A stretch of 64,000 nt of DNA from Panax quinquefolius. Lineage: Eukaryota; Streptophyta; Magnoliopsida; Apiales; Araliaceae. Position 1 is the first letter of the stretch. Every line of letters starts with the position of its first letter. Shown in pieces: positions 12,301-21,552 of this stretch. The stretch is from NCBI GenBank assembly GCA_020205615.1, contig CM035164.1, forward strand, positions 118,545,363 to 118,609,362, given 5' to 3'. A program made the position numbers and the translations under genes. Below the pieces are notes generated by a model. That model did not search any database, was not told the DNA's origin, and worked only from the letters and a program-made list of their open reading frames with translations.

Positions 12301-15300
12301 AACGGAATGACCATTTTGTAATTTTTTGAGAGTACAGTTATTTGATTGTAACAAAAAAAGTTTCGGTAAGCACAATGAAAATCGGACCCTAGTATAGTGA
12401 CCAAAACGTTATTTATCCCATTGTATAGGTATAGCCCAAGGCTACATAAAGTATGTTTTTCATTTATAAATCATAAAGCAAAGTTGCAATCATGCTTGTT
12501 GAATAGAAATTTAAGTAAATTAGGAGAAAGTTTTGGATCTCCATATTTAATGTTCCTAAATGAAAGTTTACTATGTTTTTGAATGTTCAGACAGTAGGAG
12601 TCAGAATATTTTTGGTCTAAATTAGCCGAGCATGATCACTATCAAGTGAATTTACCTTCCTAAAATCCTTTAAATTACAATAAGCCTGGTGAGGTGAGGG
12701 GTCACACAACATCACCCAAATTTCAATCCACAAATCCTTTTATTTCATAGGAATGTGTCTTATTAATTAAGTTAGTCTATCAAATGAAGCTTGATACCAA
12801 AGCACCCTGCATTGAAAATCTTCACTCATCTCTATTGTTTCCCATGATGTGTCAAGCCAGTAATGATGGGGACTCCAAGTCAAGAACAAAGAAGGGATTT
12901 TTCATATTTATTATTTGGAGTTTTATTATATTTAATGTAAAAGTAGTTGATGTAATTTATGTATTTTATTTATTAGTGGGGATTTAGGACATGAATTAGT
13001 GATTAGGAAATATTAATAAGGGTATTTTAGTCGTTTAGTACTTTTTATTTTTTTTCAAGTAATATTAGGGTTTCGTGTCTTTTAAATAGTGATGTAATCT
13101 CCACAAGTTATTTATACTACATACTATTAATATTGAAGTTGATTATTTTATTCATACTGTAGAGGTATCATACCGTAAAGGTATTTTATCCATCTTATTG
13201 TTGATACGTAGAGTTGATACACTTGAGAGATCCTAGTGGTTTAAACGTGGAGTTTAAATCATAGTATTATTCATCCTAAATTTTTCTTGCATCATTTTTG
13301 GTATCATAGCTTAAGGTTTCTCCATCAATTTTTTATTTTTTGGGAGAGCTTGGGTTTTCAAAAATAAATAAATTATTCATCGTCGATTGAAATTATTGTT
13401 CATCGTGATTCACTGTTCAAAAAAAAGGGAAAAAGAATAAAAGTAGAAGAGAGAAATTGTTGTCGTATGCGTCGTCTAATATGATACGAGTGGTAACTAT
13501 AATATCTAACTTACAAATATCTTTTCCAAAATTACAGTTTGCTCCCCACAGTTTCATCTAATATTTCAGTTTTAGTCCATAGTTTCTATAATTTTCACTT
13601 GGCAAAAAGTATTTTTTCACCACTGTGATTGTAGTGTTTTAAGTAATTAGCTATTGTGCTTTTAAAATATTCAATTAGCCCACTGTATTTTTTAAAAATT
13701 AAAAATTAGACCATTCCGTCCAATTTTCGTCACAGACGTTAAGAAATCAGTCAAGTTTTCCTACGTGGCTTTTTGAAAAAACACAACAAAACACGTCATT
13801 TCTTACTTGGCTTAAAAAAAGACACCTACATGTTGACTCATCTTTTCCACTTTTTTCTTTCTTCTCTCTCACCTTTCCTCTTCCCGACCACCATTTCATC
13901 TCTCCTATTTCTAACTTTTTTTCTTTTCTATCTCCTTTTTCAGTTCACCATTTTCTCTCTCCTCTCCCACTTTTTTCTTTCTTTTTCTCTCCTTTCAGTT
14001 CACCTTAGTGACAATTGCTAAGCAAAACAGATCTAGGGCTCTCTCCAAGGATTGTTACTTGTCTAAATCTGAGTCTCACAAGAGTGATTACAGATCTAAT
14101 CGATCACAAATCTCACCGAAAGACATGGTGTTGACGTCGAAGTTGATGATCGACAGCGGATCCAACTTATTTCCTTTTCCCAATCGCAGATCTCTTTCTC
14201 TCTACTTCTTCAACAAAAGCCACTGTTCTGGTATAGGATGGGTAGTGAATCAGTCATTTCTCTCTTCTGATGTTCATTTATTTTATTAATTTTGTATGTG
14301 TGTGTGTATAGCTAGATTTATGTGAATATTAAGATTCATGAACATGTAAATAAGATGATTCATGTATATATGTGTACAACAATGGTAGGCAACGGTGATG
14401 GAAGAACCGAGGAAAGTCGGAAGAACGTTGATTCTATCCTGAGTTGGCAGAGTGCTGGTTTTTCTTTTTGTTTAAGTAATTTATCAATTTATTTAATTCG
14501 TGTAATGGTTTAGTTTTGTAATTTACTAATTTGTTTGATTGGTATAATTGTTAAATAAAGTATATATTCAGTTAAAAATATTTTACTTTTAAAATACTTT
14601 TCATTTTACAATGTATTTTAAATTCATTTTCCTTATCTATTTTCCTTATTTTAATATTATTTGTATTATTTGGAATTAATTTTAAAAATAAAAATAATTA
14701 TTAAAAGAAAGAAAAAGATAAAAGGAAAAGAATAAAAAATAAAAATAATACAAATATATATATCAAAATTATATAGAAAATGAATTAAAAATTTTGATAT
14801 ATTATTTGGAAAAGAGATAAAAGGAAAAAAAATATTTAGGTAAAGAAAAAAAGAAAGAAAATAAAACATAAAAATATTTTTATTTTTAAAAATTATATAA
14901 GTATTTTAAAACATAAAAGTATTTTTATTTTTATTTTAAAATAAAACATACATATTATAAATATTATAATATTAATTTTTATTAATATTATACATATTAT
15001 AAATATTTAGGTAAAGAAAAAGAAAGAAAATTAAACATAAAAATATTTTAAAAACCACAGTGGGCCAATTGCATTTTTTTAAAGTGTAGTGGCTCAATAA
15101 TATTAAGAATTTGGATGACTGACTTGCCACATAGGAAATAACTTATTATTATTATTTTTCAAAAGCCATGTAGGAAAATCAGTCCAATTTTTTTACGCCC
15201 GTCTGCAAAATTGGACGGAATGGGTTGATTGAACATTTTTAAAAAGTACAGTGGACTAATTGAATATTTTAAATACACAGTGGCTAATTGTTTAAAACAC

Positions 15301-17400
15301 TACAACCACAGTGGTGAAAAATTATTTTTTGCCATTTTCACTTGTATCCTTTTATCATTTCAAATAAACCCCTACACTTTCTACATTCGTACTTTAGCCC
15401 TTGTTTTCTATTTTCTTTTCAGTGAGGCCCTTAAGTTATCAAAAAAAAAAGTTTTATTTTTTTATTTTATAACTTATTGTCTCAAGCCACTAAAGAATTG
15501 ATTGTCGAAGCAAAATAGTATATTTGGTTTTTTGACAATGAAAGTGACCGATTATACTACCTTAATAATCTAGTGGTCATAAATATTTGAAACACAAGAA
15601 GAAAGAGCTTAGATGGGATATGGTTGATGCATAAGATTACCTTGGAAAATTACGTCGATATTAAGATGAACAATGAAAAGTTGAAGTAAGGAAATGTCAA
15701 CAAGTTAAAGCAAGAGAACTTCAAAAGGCTACACATGAAGTGATTTTTATATGTTCTTCTATGCTTGATAATCTCTCTTTATTTAAAGATGACATCTTCT
15801 ATAAAAGGCCTTATTGACTTACGGGCTATAAAAGGTTCCAAATTTTGGGGTTACAGACAGTTGTGACGTGTCCATGAAAATTCTTGAAGTTCCAAAAGTT
15901 GAACCAGAGATTATGTATGAGGAACAGATTAAGAAAACCTCTAAAGTTACTTTTAAGTTGTTAGTTACCGAAGAAAGGACGATTCGAGAAGTTGATCCAA
16001 TCGAAGTTGACATTGTTGATTTCGTTGTTCCAGAAAGCTTCTTTTTAGCATCTTTGAATACAAAAGCAATGCTCTCATTAGTTCTCTTTCCAAAAAAAAT
16101 TGAGCCTTATCGCGTGATGTTGTCAAAAGTGTTTCAAAATGTCCTTCCGTTGTAGAGGAGTTCATGGATTATTCTATCATATTATAAAACTCGAGGTCAA
16201 ATTTCTCCAACAAGAGAATGACGAGGACTCCAAGTCAAGAACAAAGAAGGATTTTTTTTATAACTATTATTTGGAGTTTTTTTATGTTTAATGTATTTTA
16301 TTTTATTAATTAGTGATTATGAATTATTAATAAGGGTATTTTAGTTGTTTAGTACTTTTATTATTCCACAAGTAATTTTAGGGTTTTTGCGTCTCTTTAA
16401 ATAGTGATGTAATCCCCACAAGTCATTTAAACTATAGACTATTGATATCGAAGTTGATTATTTTATTCATACTGTAGAGGTATCATACCCGCAGAGGTAT
16501 TTTATCCATCTTGGTGTTGATACGTGGAGTTGATACACTTAAGAGATCCTAGTGGTTTAAACATGGAGTTTAAATCTTAGTTTATTTTTCATTAATTCTT
16601 CTGACTAGAGTTTAATTACGTCATACTTCCTTCGCTTCAAAATATAAGACTAATTTTGCCCCTATGAGATTAATTTAATTTATTTTCAAACTCAAAATTG
16701 ATATAAATTCATTTAATATTAGTCAATACAATTATGCATATTGATAACTTTCTAACAAAAAATACTAATATTAGAAGATTTATTAATTTAAAATAAATTT
16801 AAATGTATCACAGCAATTTGGAATTTGAAAATGTCATAAAACAATCTCAAAAAGCCAAAATTGATCTTATACTTTGAACACAGAGAGTATAATGATTTAT
16901 ACACAACATTTTTTATCCACATTATCGAGCAATTGATAGATTTTGTAATACGTCGGCGTTGCAGTTTTTTAACTATGATGGTTCAGTATTGTTTTGGATA
17001 GTTCAGTCCTTTACCCCCTAGGCCCCTATTAATATAATGATGCTGAAGCTAAATGGCTCTTGTTGTCTGGTTTACTTCAGATTTGAGCTGTTTTTACGAG
17101 GAACCTAGCAAAATGCTTGGCCAACACTGGCTGACAGATATTGATCATTATATTGACTATTTTTTTATTAGCATTTGCAGTTATATTAGTCGTCTAACAT
17201 GCTCTTAAACTTTTCTTTCTTGGCCTAGGTTGATCGGCATACACAGTTTAGACAGTCAAGGTGCTTATTTGTAATAAGAGTTGATGGTGGATGGATAGGA
17301 CTTCTCTTACAGAAAGTGTCTTCGAGCATACATTCGACAAAAGTATCCATCATATGCAGCAGAAAAGTTTATCCGAGAACATTATAAAGGTAGTTCTTAA
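2986..17400 (+). CDS. DCL: DCL-family (DUF3223) plastid protein gene, three exons, frameshifted
   Basis: Three exons (2986-3311, 4622-4736, 17229-17400) join in compatible phases into a protein of about 203 residues, close to the roughly 220 residues usual for the family. Exon 1 encodes a transit-peptide-like N-terminus and the [20 protein letters not shown] block. Exon 2 encodes [15 protein letters not shown] and [14 protein letters not shown]. Exon 3 encodes [15 protein letters not shown] and [11 protein letters not shown]. These blocks are diagnostic of DCL. In tomato, DCL is a chloroplast protein needed for chloroplast development and plastid rRNA maturation. One extra G near 17298 breaks the frame in exon 3, so the locus is either a pseudogene or carries a sequence error. 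Intron 2, about 12.5 kb, is full of transposons. Spliced RNA would be needed to show that the exons still join. Confidence 0.85.
3018..3061 (+). repeat. GGCTCC hexanucleotide microsatellite inside DCL exon 1
   Basis: About seven units of GGCTCC in frame encode alternating Leu and Arg in the predicted transit peptide. A 6-bp unit keeps the frame when copy number changes, so this is a likely site of length polymorphism. Confidence 0.9.
3312..4621 (+). other. DCL intron 1
   Basis: Bounded by a GT donor at 3312 and a pyrimidine-rich AG acceptor (TTTCCCTTAG) ending at 4621. AT-rich, with no gene or recognisable transposon inside. The frames at 3820-4044 (minus) and 4530-4621 (plus) are chance. 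Confidence 0.8.
4622..4736 (+). CDS. DCL: DCL exon 2
   Basis: 115 bp. The first base completes the Arg codon from exon 1. The rest reads [15 protein letters not shown], then [15 protein letters not shown] and GCGLDSIM, the central signature of the DCL/DUF3223 domain. It ends on ATG followed by a strong donor (GTAAGT) at 4737, so exon 3 must begin in phase 0, as it does. Confidence 0.92.
6001..6031 (+). repeat. G-run cluster, possible G-quadruplex
   Basis: Runs of seven, eight and six G separated by short A/T-containing spacers lie in the sense strand of DCL intron 2. The composition suits a G-quadruplex. I see no other feature to explain it. Confidence 0.5.
6560..6845 (-). pseudogene. unidentified decayed coding-like block, antisense in intron 2
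   Basis: Read on the minus strand, this block gives segments rich in charged residues, separated by stops and one frameshift. In order they include [50 protein letters not shown] and [18 protein letters not shown]. Base composition is less AT-rich than the surrounding intron. The pattern fits a decayed exon of a real protein, with repeated E/K/L-rich helical text, but I do not recognise the family. It could be a gene fragment carried in by a transposon. Confidence 0.35.
7878..10847. mobile_element. PIF/Harbinger-like MITE (outer copy), interrupted
   Basis: The termini GGGGGCTGTATTCAATTAAG and its near-exact inverted partner at 10827-10847 are flanked by TTA on both sides (7875-7877 and 10848-10850). 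A 3-bp TWA target and G-rich termini are typical of PIF/Harbinger (Tourist-like) elements. The element is split by a second copy at 8623-10021. Without it, the outer copy is about 1.57 kb. Subterminal degenerate repeats of GTATTCAATTA and AAAGTCTTTA occur at both ends. No transposase is present. Confidence 0.82.
8623..10021. mobile_element. PIF/Harbinger-like MITE (inner copy) nested in its own family
   Basis: Perfect terminal inverted repeats GGGGGGTGTATTCAATTA (8623-8640 and 10004-10021), flanked by TAA on both sides (8620-8622 and 10022-10024). The left and right halves closely resemble those of the outer element in which it sits. About 1.4 kb, with no coding capacity. Confidence 0.88.
10879..12419. 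mobile_element. foldback Mutator-like element (MULE), non-autonomous
   Basis: Very long terminal inverted repeats: the left arm covers roughly 10879-11385 and the right arm roughly 11925-12419. The ends read GGGGATAAATAACGTTTTGG and its complement. A perfect 9-bp target duplication, ATTGTATAG, lies at 10870-10878 and 12420-12428. Long inverted repeats with a 9-bp duplication are the hallmark of MULEs. The 540-bp middle is AT-rich and shows no transposase. It sits in DCL intron 2. Confidence 0.92.
12864..13294 (+). repeat. 5' LTR of short-LTR retrotransposon
   Basis: 431 bp, beginning TGATGGGGACTCCAAGTC and ending TTGCATCA. Matches 16219-16604 through blocks such as GAGATCCTAGTGGTTTAAAC and GAGGTATCATACC. 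Confidence 0.75.
13299..13310 (+). promoter_or_regulatory. primer-binding site (tRNA-iMet type)
   Basis: TGGTATCATAGC matches the TGGTATCAGAGC consensus with one mismatch and lies 4 bp after the 5' LTR. Confidence 0.7.
13601..15333. mobile_element. MULE, possible Pack-MULE, inserted in the retrotransposon
   Basis: Inverted arms of about 175 bp (13601-13775 and 15158-15333) start GGCAAAAAGTATTTTTTCAC and share CCATTCCGTCCAATTTT. The same 10-bp string, ATTTTCACTT, flanks both sides (13591-13600 and 15334-15343) and fits a MULE-size target duplication. The interior has a pyrimidine-rich tract (13840-14000) and then a less AT-rich, coding-like block (14010-14240). These look like a captured 5' UTR and first exon of a host gene. 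I could not identify the source. Confidence 0.8.
14008..14289 (+). pseudogene. coding-like block inside MULE, possible captured gene fragment
   Basis: An open frame of 93 residues, rich in Ser, Lys and Arg ([17 protein letters not shown]), begins right after a long CT-rich tract resembling a plant 5' leader. Composition is clearly less AT-rich than the MULE arms. No domain is recognised. A captured exon is the simplest reading, and a chance frame is the alternative. Confidence 0.3.
15868..16155 (+). pseudogene. coding remnant of the short-LTR retrotransposon internal region
   Basis: A 95-residue frame, rich in Glu, Val and Lys ([20 protein letters not shown]), sits between the MULE and the 3' LTR. 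No gag or pol motif is recognisable. Its position just upstream of the purine tract suggests leftover internal sequence of the element rather than a host gene. Confidence 0.3.
16219..16604 (+). repeat. 3' LTR of short-LTR retrotransposon
   Basis: Begins TGACGAGGACTCCAAGTC after an AG-rich tract and parallels 12864-13294, with several small deletions. The end is set approximately where the similarity fades. Confidence 0.65.
16626..16887. mobile_element. Stowaway-like MITE (Tc1/mariner type)
   Basis: Imperfect inverted ends, CTTCCTTCGCTTCAAAATA and the complement of TTTGAACACAGAGAG, match the CTCCCTCCGTTCC Stowaway pattern. TA flanks both ends (16624-16625 and 16888-16889). About 262 bp, AT-rich, non-coding. 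Confidence 0.8.
17229..17400 (+). CDS. DCL: DCL exon 3 with a one-base frameshift
   Basis: After the TTGGCCTAG acceptor the frame reads [19 protein letters not shown] then GGWI. The family continuation [19 protein letters not shown] then appears one base out of phase, caused by an extra G among 17298-17299. Past that base the frame runs through [10 protein letters not shown] to a TAA at 17398-17400, a sensible C-terminus. Taken literally, the unshifted frame replaces about 34 residues and stops near 17385. The intact codons on both sides suggest either a very recent mutation or a consensus error. Confidence 0.85.
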
Positions 17401-18344
17401 TCTTTATCTAGGACTGTCGATCCTAAAAAATACATTTTGGTTCAGCAAATTTGGGTATCATCTTCGTCATCTTGATACTGTTGTCGAGACGAATATGGTG
17501 AAGCCATCATTAATTTTAATGATTGCCATACAAGTGTCCACAGCATTATGCACATCTAGTACATTACTGTTTTGTTTTAGTTGATAAATGATGACTGGTT
17601 GGTGCCTTGTTTTTATCAACTTCTTGGTTGGAAAGAGAGGAATGATTCAAGGGAATATTTTAATATGTGGAGTTGCATTTCTCTTTTGTTGGTTTGCATT
17701 TCTTTTTTCTTCCAAGGAGCAGGTTAAAGGTAGAGGATCCTTTAGATGGGCCTTTTTGTTATAATGCCATTGACACAAAATGGGAGCCCAATAATTCATT
17801 TTTTTGATTTAGAAGTGAAATCCTACAATTAGGCAAGGCAATGTCACTTAACTGTTGTATCAAAGTTTACATAAGAGTATGGTATATTGTGATGAAATTA
17901 TGTCGATTTTTGTTGCGAATAGTTGCAATGGTATGGTCTAATACATATATAATTATGTGGATAATTAATGGAATCGTCGCTATACATCTGCGTCGATACT
18001 TTTGTTGTGGAAATAACATTTTTTTGTTGATGATTTAATAATTTCAATAATTTATTATTATGTATACTTGCAACAAAGGTATAAATAATTACATGGATGT
18101 TTTTGTCTCAAGTTATGTCATTTTTTTAAAAAAAATATGAATTAGTTTTTCATTTCTTTCCTTTTTTTGAATGCTAGTATAACACTTAGTCGGTAAGTTT
18201 TGCTAACAATGTTTAATGAAACTAAAGGTTTGATAAAGTTTATTAACGTTTGGACTTTGAAATCTAAATAAAATTATGTTCTATTGAAATTTAACTGAAA
18301 TACAAAAATTAAATCTGAAATTGTGGTTCTAAGTTATAAATTTA
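17401..18344. other. 3' flank of DCL, no gene seen
   Basis: Probable 3' UTR and then intergenic sequence. The frames at 17291-17584 and 17841-18038 are a frame shadow of exon 3 and a chance AT-rich frame. No transposon ends are recognised. Confidence 0.5.
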
Positions 18345-19561
18345 TTTTTCTTTTTGTTACAAACACATTACTATACTAAAAAAAGGTTACGAAATGGTTA
18401 TTGCTTTATATTTCGTCCAAAAAAAATAAACAAAAGTGTTGACTAGACTAACGGTTAACGGGTGTTAATTATGTGGCAGGTGATGTAAATCAGATTAATT
18501 GATATTTTGGTCATTATATTATAGGTCGATTTTTATTTTGGTTACTATTTTTTTTTTTGTTACTCTTATTATCGAAGTACCTAAAATATTATAAATTAGT
18601 GATTTTATTACAAAATATTACAACATGTACGAAGAGAAAGTACATCATAGCTAATTTAAATCCATTAATTTTCTGAAATCATATTTTATTTGGAACATTC
18701 TAAACACCAAATCAAACTACAAAATAAAGGAGAAAATTGACCCAATAAACCCCTTCAGATCTGTCGATTACTGCAAAAATCGGTTTAATAGAAATTAATT
18801 CACTCTCATTTCGAAGTAAAACAAGTAGTTTTGAATGCCGCCATCGTCAATTTGTCTATCTTCTTTTCTTTTCTTTTTTCTTTTATGACGAATATACATA
18901 GGTATAAGAGGGACCTATTTTCTAAATTAGATTTCCGACTAGAAGCTGTAGTTCCGACTTGGTCTACAGTGAAAGAAAGAGTTGATGTACATAAGGTGTA
19001 GAATATCATATTTTTCTGTTAAGTTCGTTCGTAGTTAGAAGAGGAATATGGACTTTTATCTTCTTATAATATTATGGAGTATTAAAATAATTAGTCTAAC
19101 TTTATCTTATTTCTTTTCTTCTAGATTAGCATTTTATTTTATTTCTACAAGTCGACCCACACATGCTGGCTACCTCATTAGAATATTGCACATCTATATG
19201 TCAAATGTTTGCCAAGTAAGCTTTTTTGTCAATATTTTGTACGGAAAATTATAAAATCACTAATTTGTAATATTTTTGGTACTCGATAACGAGAATGTAA
19301 TTAAAAAAATCAGTAACCAAAATAAAAAATCGACTCCTAGAACAATGACTAAAACACCAATTAACTCAATTCACATCGCATGTTACATAATTAACACATG
19401 TTAACCGTTAGTCTAGTCAGTATTTTCATTTATTTTTTTGGACGGAATATTAAACAATGACTATTTTATAATATTTTTTTAATATAGTAATATGTTTGTA
19501 ACAAAAAATATTCAATAACCATAATAAAAATCCTACAATAACCAAAACATTAATTAACTCA
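18345..19561. mobile_element. diverged long-inverted-repeat element, MULE-like
   Basis: Arms at about 18345-18640 and 19245-19535 are inverted copies sharing TTGTTACAAACA, GACTAGACTAACGGTTAAC and ATTTTGGTCATT-like blocks. The outer right end (TAACCAAAACATTAATTAACTC) has the same layout as the MULE termini at 10879. The matching left terminus is lost. The arms contain two terminus-like blocks in series. No coding sequence is recognised in the 600-bp middle. Confidence 0.6.
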
Positions 19562-19929
19562 TTATTTTCTATTACACCCATACATGATTGTTATATAACA
19601 TTACGATTGTTTGTTTAATTGTAATTTGCACATAATTCCATAATAATATAAAATCAAATCAAAATCTTTACTTGTTTTTCAATGAACCAAATGGAGGCCA
19701 TTGCAAGGACCAATTGGGCATGCTCAATTTTCTAATCAGATTTTGACTATTTGCTCATAAGACTTTTGATTTGACCGTTCAAAACAATTAATGGGGGGTC
19801 ACATCAAAAAGAGACAACCGAAATGGCAAAGATTTCCTCCACTCCTAAAAGCCTAAAGAATGGGCACTGTAACCCCCTCCCGCCTCTAATGGGGGGAAGG
19901 TGTTGTACTGACGCCGTCCTCTGATAACG
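19562..19929. other. intergenic, nothing recognised
   Basis: AT-rich sequence with a short GC-richer part near 19865-19920. No gene, repeat ends or RNA gene seen. Confidence 0.4.
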
Positions 19930-20167
19930 TTAATTTTTTCTTTTTTTAACCATAATTATTAGAATAAAAAATAAAAAATAATAGAACAAGTTTGAATAAA
20001 AAATTATAAAAATAAGTATATTTTTTATTGAAAAAACACTGTAAACTGTTTACCGTGTTTTTTTATTAAAAAATATACTTGTTTTTACAGTTTTTTGTAC
20101 AAACTTGCTCTATTATTTTTTATTTTTTATTCTGATAATTGTGGTTACAAAAAAAAAAAAAATTTAA
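19930..20167. repeat. near-perfect palindromic MITE
   Basis: Arms 19930-20045 and 20047-20167 are almost exact reverse complements with essentially no loop, centred on GTAAACTGTTTAC. The transcript would fold into a hairpin of about 115 bp. Flanking CCGGACTCCGG and GACGCC motifs may belong to the element ends. Confidence 0.8.
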
Positions 20168-20698
20168 CTTGTGTACCGGACTCCGGTACATTTTGCACCG
20201 GACGCCCTCTCAACCTGCTTGCCTCTTGGCCAGCCTGACAAAAATAATAAGAGTTGTTGAGGCTTAAGCTGTGTTTGGTTGACTTTAAAAACAACATATA
20301 TGCCCTTGCAGCAACTATAGCTGGATCAGTTTTTGTGGGCTTTCTTTCCCATATTTTAAAAAATAAATAAATAATTGAGATTTTTGTTGGCCGACATATT
20401 CAACCCACTTTAATGAAATGGTCAAGAAAATAACATATCCTGAATAAATCATGAATTAGTTAATATCCTGAATAGCATATATGAATTTATAAAATAAAAA
20501 TAGTATATTTGATCATCATTTTAGAGGATAAACTATTCTGGTAGAGTGAAAATTTATATGATGTACGAGTATTTATATTTTGATTTTTTTTAAAAGTATT
20601 GTGTAAACAAGAGTATATATTTTACCTTCTACACATGTTTTGAATATGTTAAAAGTTATGCCAACTTGCACAATATAGATCATGTCCTCAATGTACGT

Positions 20699-20730
20699 AG
20701 GGAGGGAGGGAGGGAGGGAGGGAGGGAGGG
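20699..20730 (+). repeat. (GGGA)n microsatellite
   Basis: About seven to eight GGGA units in a row, a G-quadruplex-capable tract in otherwise AT-rich intergenic DNA. Confidence 0.9.
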
Positions 20731-20999
20731 TATATATAAATATTCACGGGCCTTTGTTTGATGAATTGCAAATAAAAGTGATTTTAGTCTTAAGAAATTT
20801 CATGTAATTTGGAATAAATTAAGTAATGAGCACATTTTAATTCGAAATGAGCTTTAGCCACTACCACAATGGTTGTGAGTTTGGCCGGTAAAAATAAAAA
20901 AACTTAAGCTAGGACAAGAAAGCTAGTTTAATGAACTATTCTGTCTGTTCTCAAAAGGATGATTAGAGATACAATTATTTTATTTTAAAAAGATGAGAT

Positions 21000-21552
21000 A
21001 AAATACATAAAGTGAAAAGTTTTTTATTTAAGTATCTTAATACTTCATTATTTTTAGATTATTGAATATATCGATTTGAGATTAAAGTTGTGTGCTTTTA
21101 TGTGTGTTTCTTTATTGATTTTCTCTGCGGAGATATGTACTCTTATTCCTTCTTCCTACCCCGTCCTACATCATAATGGTATCAAGAGCCAAAATTCTTA
21201 ATATAGTTTGATTTCACCCAATTCCTTCCTACTTTATTTTTTTGGCCTCCATCAAATTGTCAAAATTTGCTAGAGAATCGACAACAGTTTTCCAAGACGA
21301 AAGTACAATCTGCTGCAAAAATCGTTGTCACCTTAATCTAGCTCCATCAATCCCAAGGAAAAAAAGTTCAACATAATTGTTCATCGCTACAGTGAGCGAC
21401 ACTGTTCATCAAAGTTTTGTTGTTTCTTCTATCAAATTATAATTTGGTAACTCCAAAATTTTGAAATTTTCAATTCAGCCCCTAAAATTTCTAAAATATT
21501 CAATTCAACCCCAAAGTCACTTAGCAGAGTCCATTAATATAAAAAGAGTAAA
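21000..21552 (+). mobile_element. copia-like LTR end and leader, truncated
   Basis: A TGGTATCAAGAGCC primer-binding site (21177-21190) follows a sequence ending CCTACATCA at 21173, as expected for an LTR end plus a tRNA-iMet site. About 370 bp of non-coding leader follow before the type A LTR begins at 21553. The left limit is arbitrary and no coding domain remains. Confidence 0.5.

Larger units (their letters stand above)
12864..16604 (+). mobile_element. short-LTR retrotransposon, degenerate, in DCL intron 2
   Basis: Direct repeats at 12864-13294 and 16219 to about 16604 behave as LTRs. A tRNA-iMet type primer-binding site (TGGTATCATAGC) starts at 13299, just after the left repeat, and an AG-rich tract (AAGAGAA) sits just before the right one. 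The internal region has no recognisable reverse transcriptase or integrase. It is interrupted by a MULE at 13601-15333. Without that, it holds about 1.2 kb, so this is a non-autonomous or internally deleted element. I could not find a clean target duplication, and the right end is approximate. Confidence 0.7.
4737..17228 (+). other. DCL intron 2, about 12.5 kb, transposon-filled
   Basis: Runs from the GTAAGT donor at 4737 to the TTGGCCTAG acceptor ending at 17228. The phase is conserved across it (exon 2 ends on a codon boundary and exon 3 starts in phase 0). It contains the self-nested PIF-like MITEs, a foldback MULE, an LTR retrotransposon with an inserted MULE, and a Stowaway MITE. The stretches 4737-6000, 7100-7877 and 12429-12863 show nothing further beyond AT-rich intron sequence. 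Confidence 0.8.

Noticed and set aside
13773..14021. 82-codon Phe/Leu/Ser-rich frame, possible membrane protein
   Set aside because: It encodes the CT-rich tract inside the MULE; no start context or family.
17291..17584. 97-codon frame over DCL exon 3
   Set aside because: It is the wrong frame of the exon running into the 3' flank; the DCL text is in the other two frames.
21177..21190. tRNA-Met-like TGGTATCAAGAGCC as part of a tRNA gene
   Set aside because: Only the short primer-binding match is present; no cloverleaf. The same holds for the other primer-binding sites.
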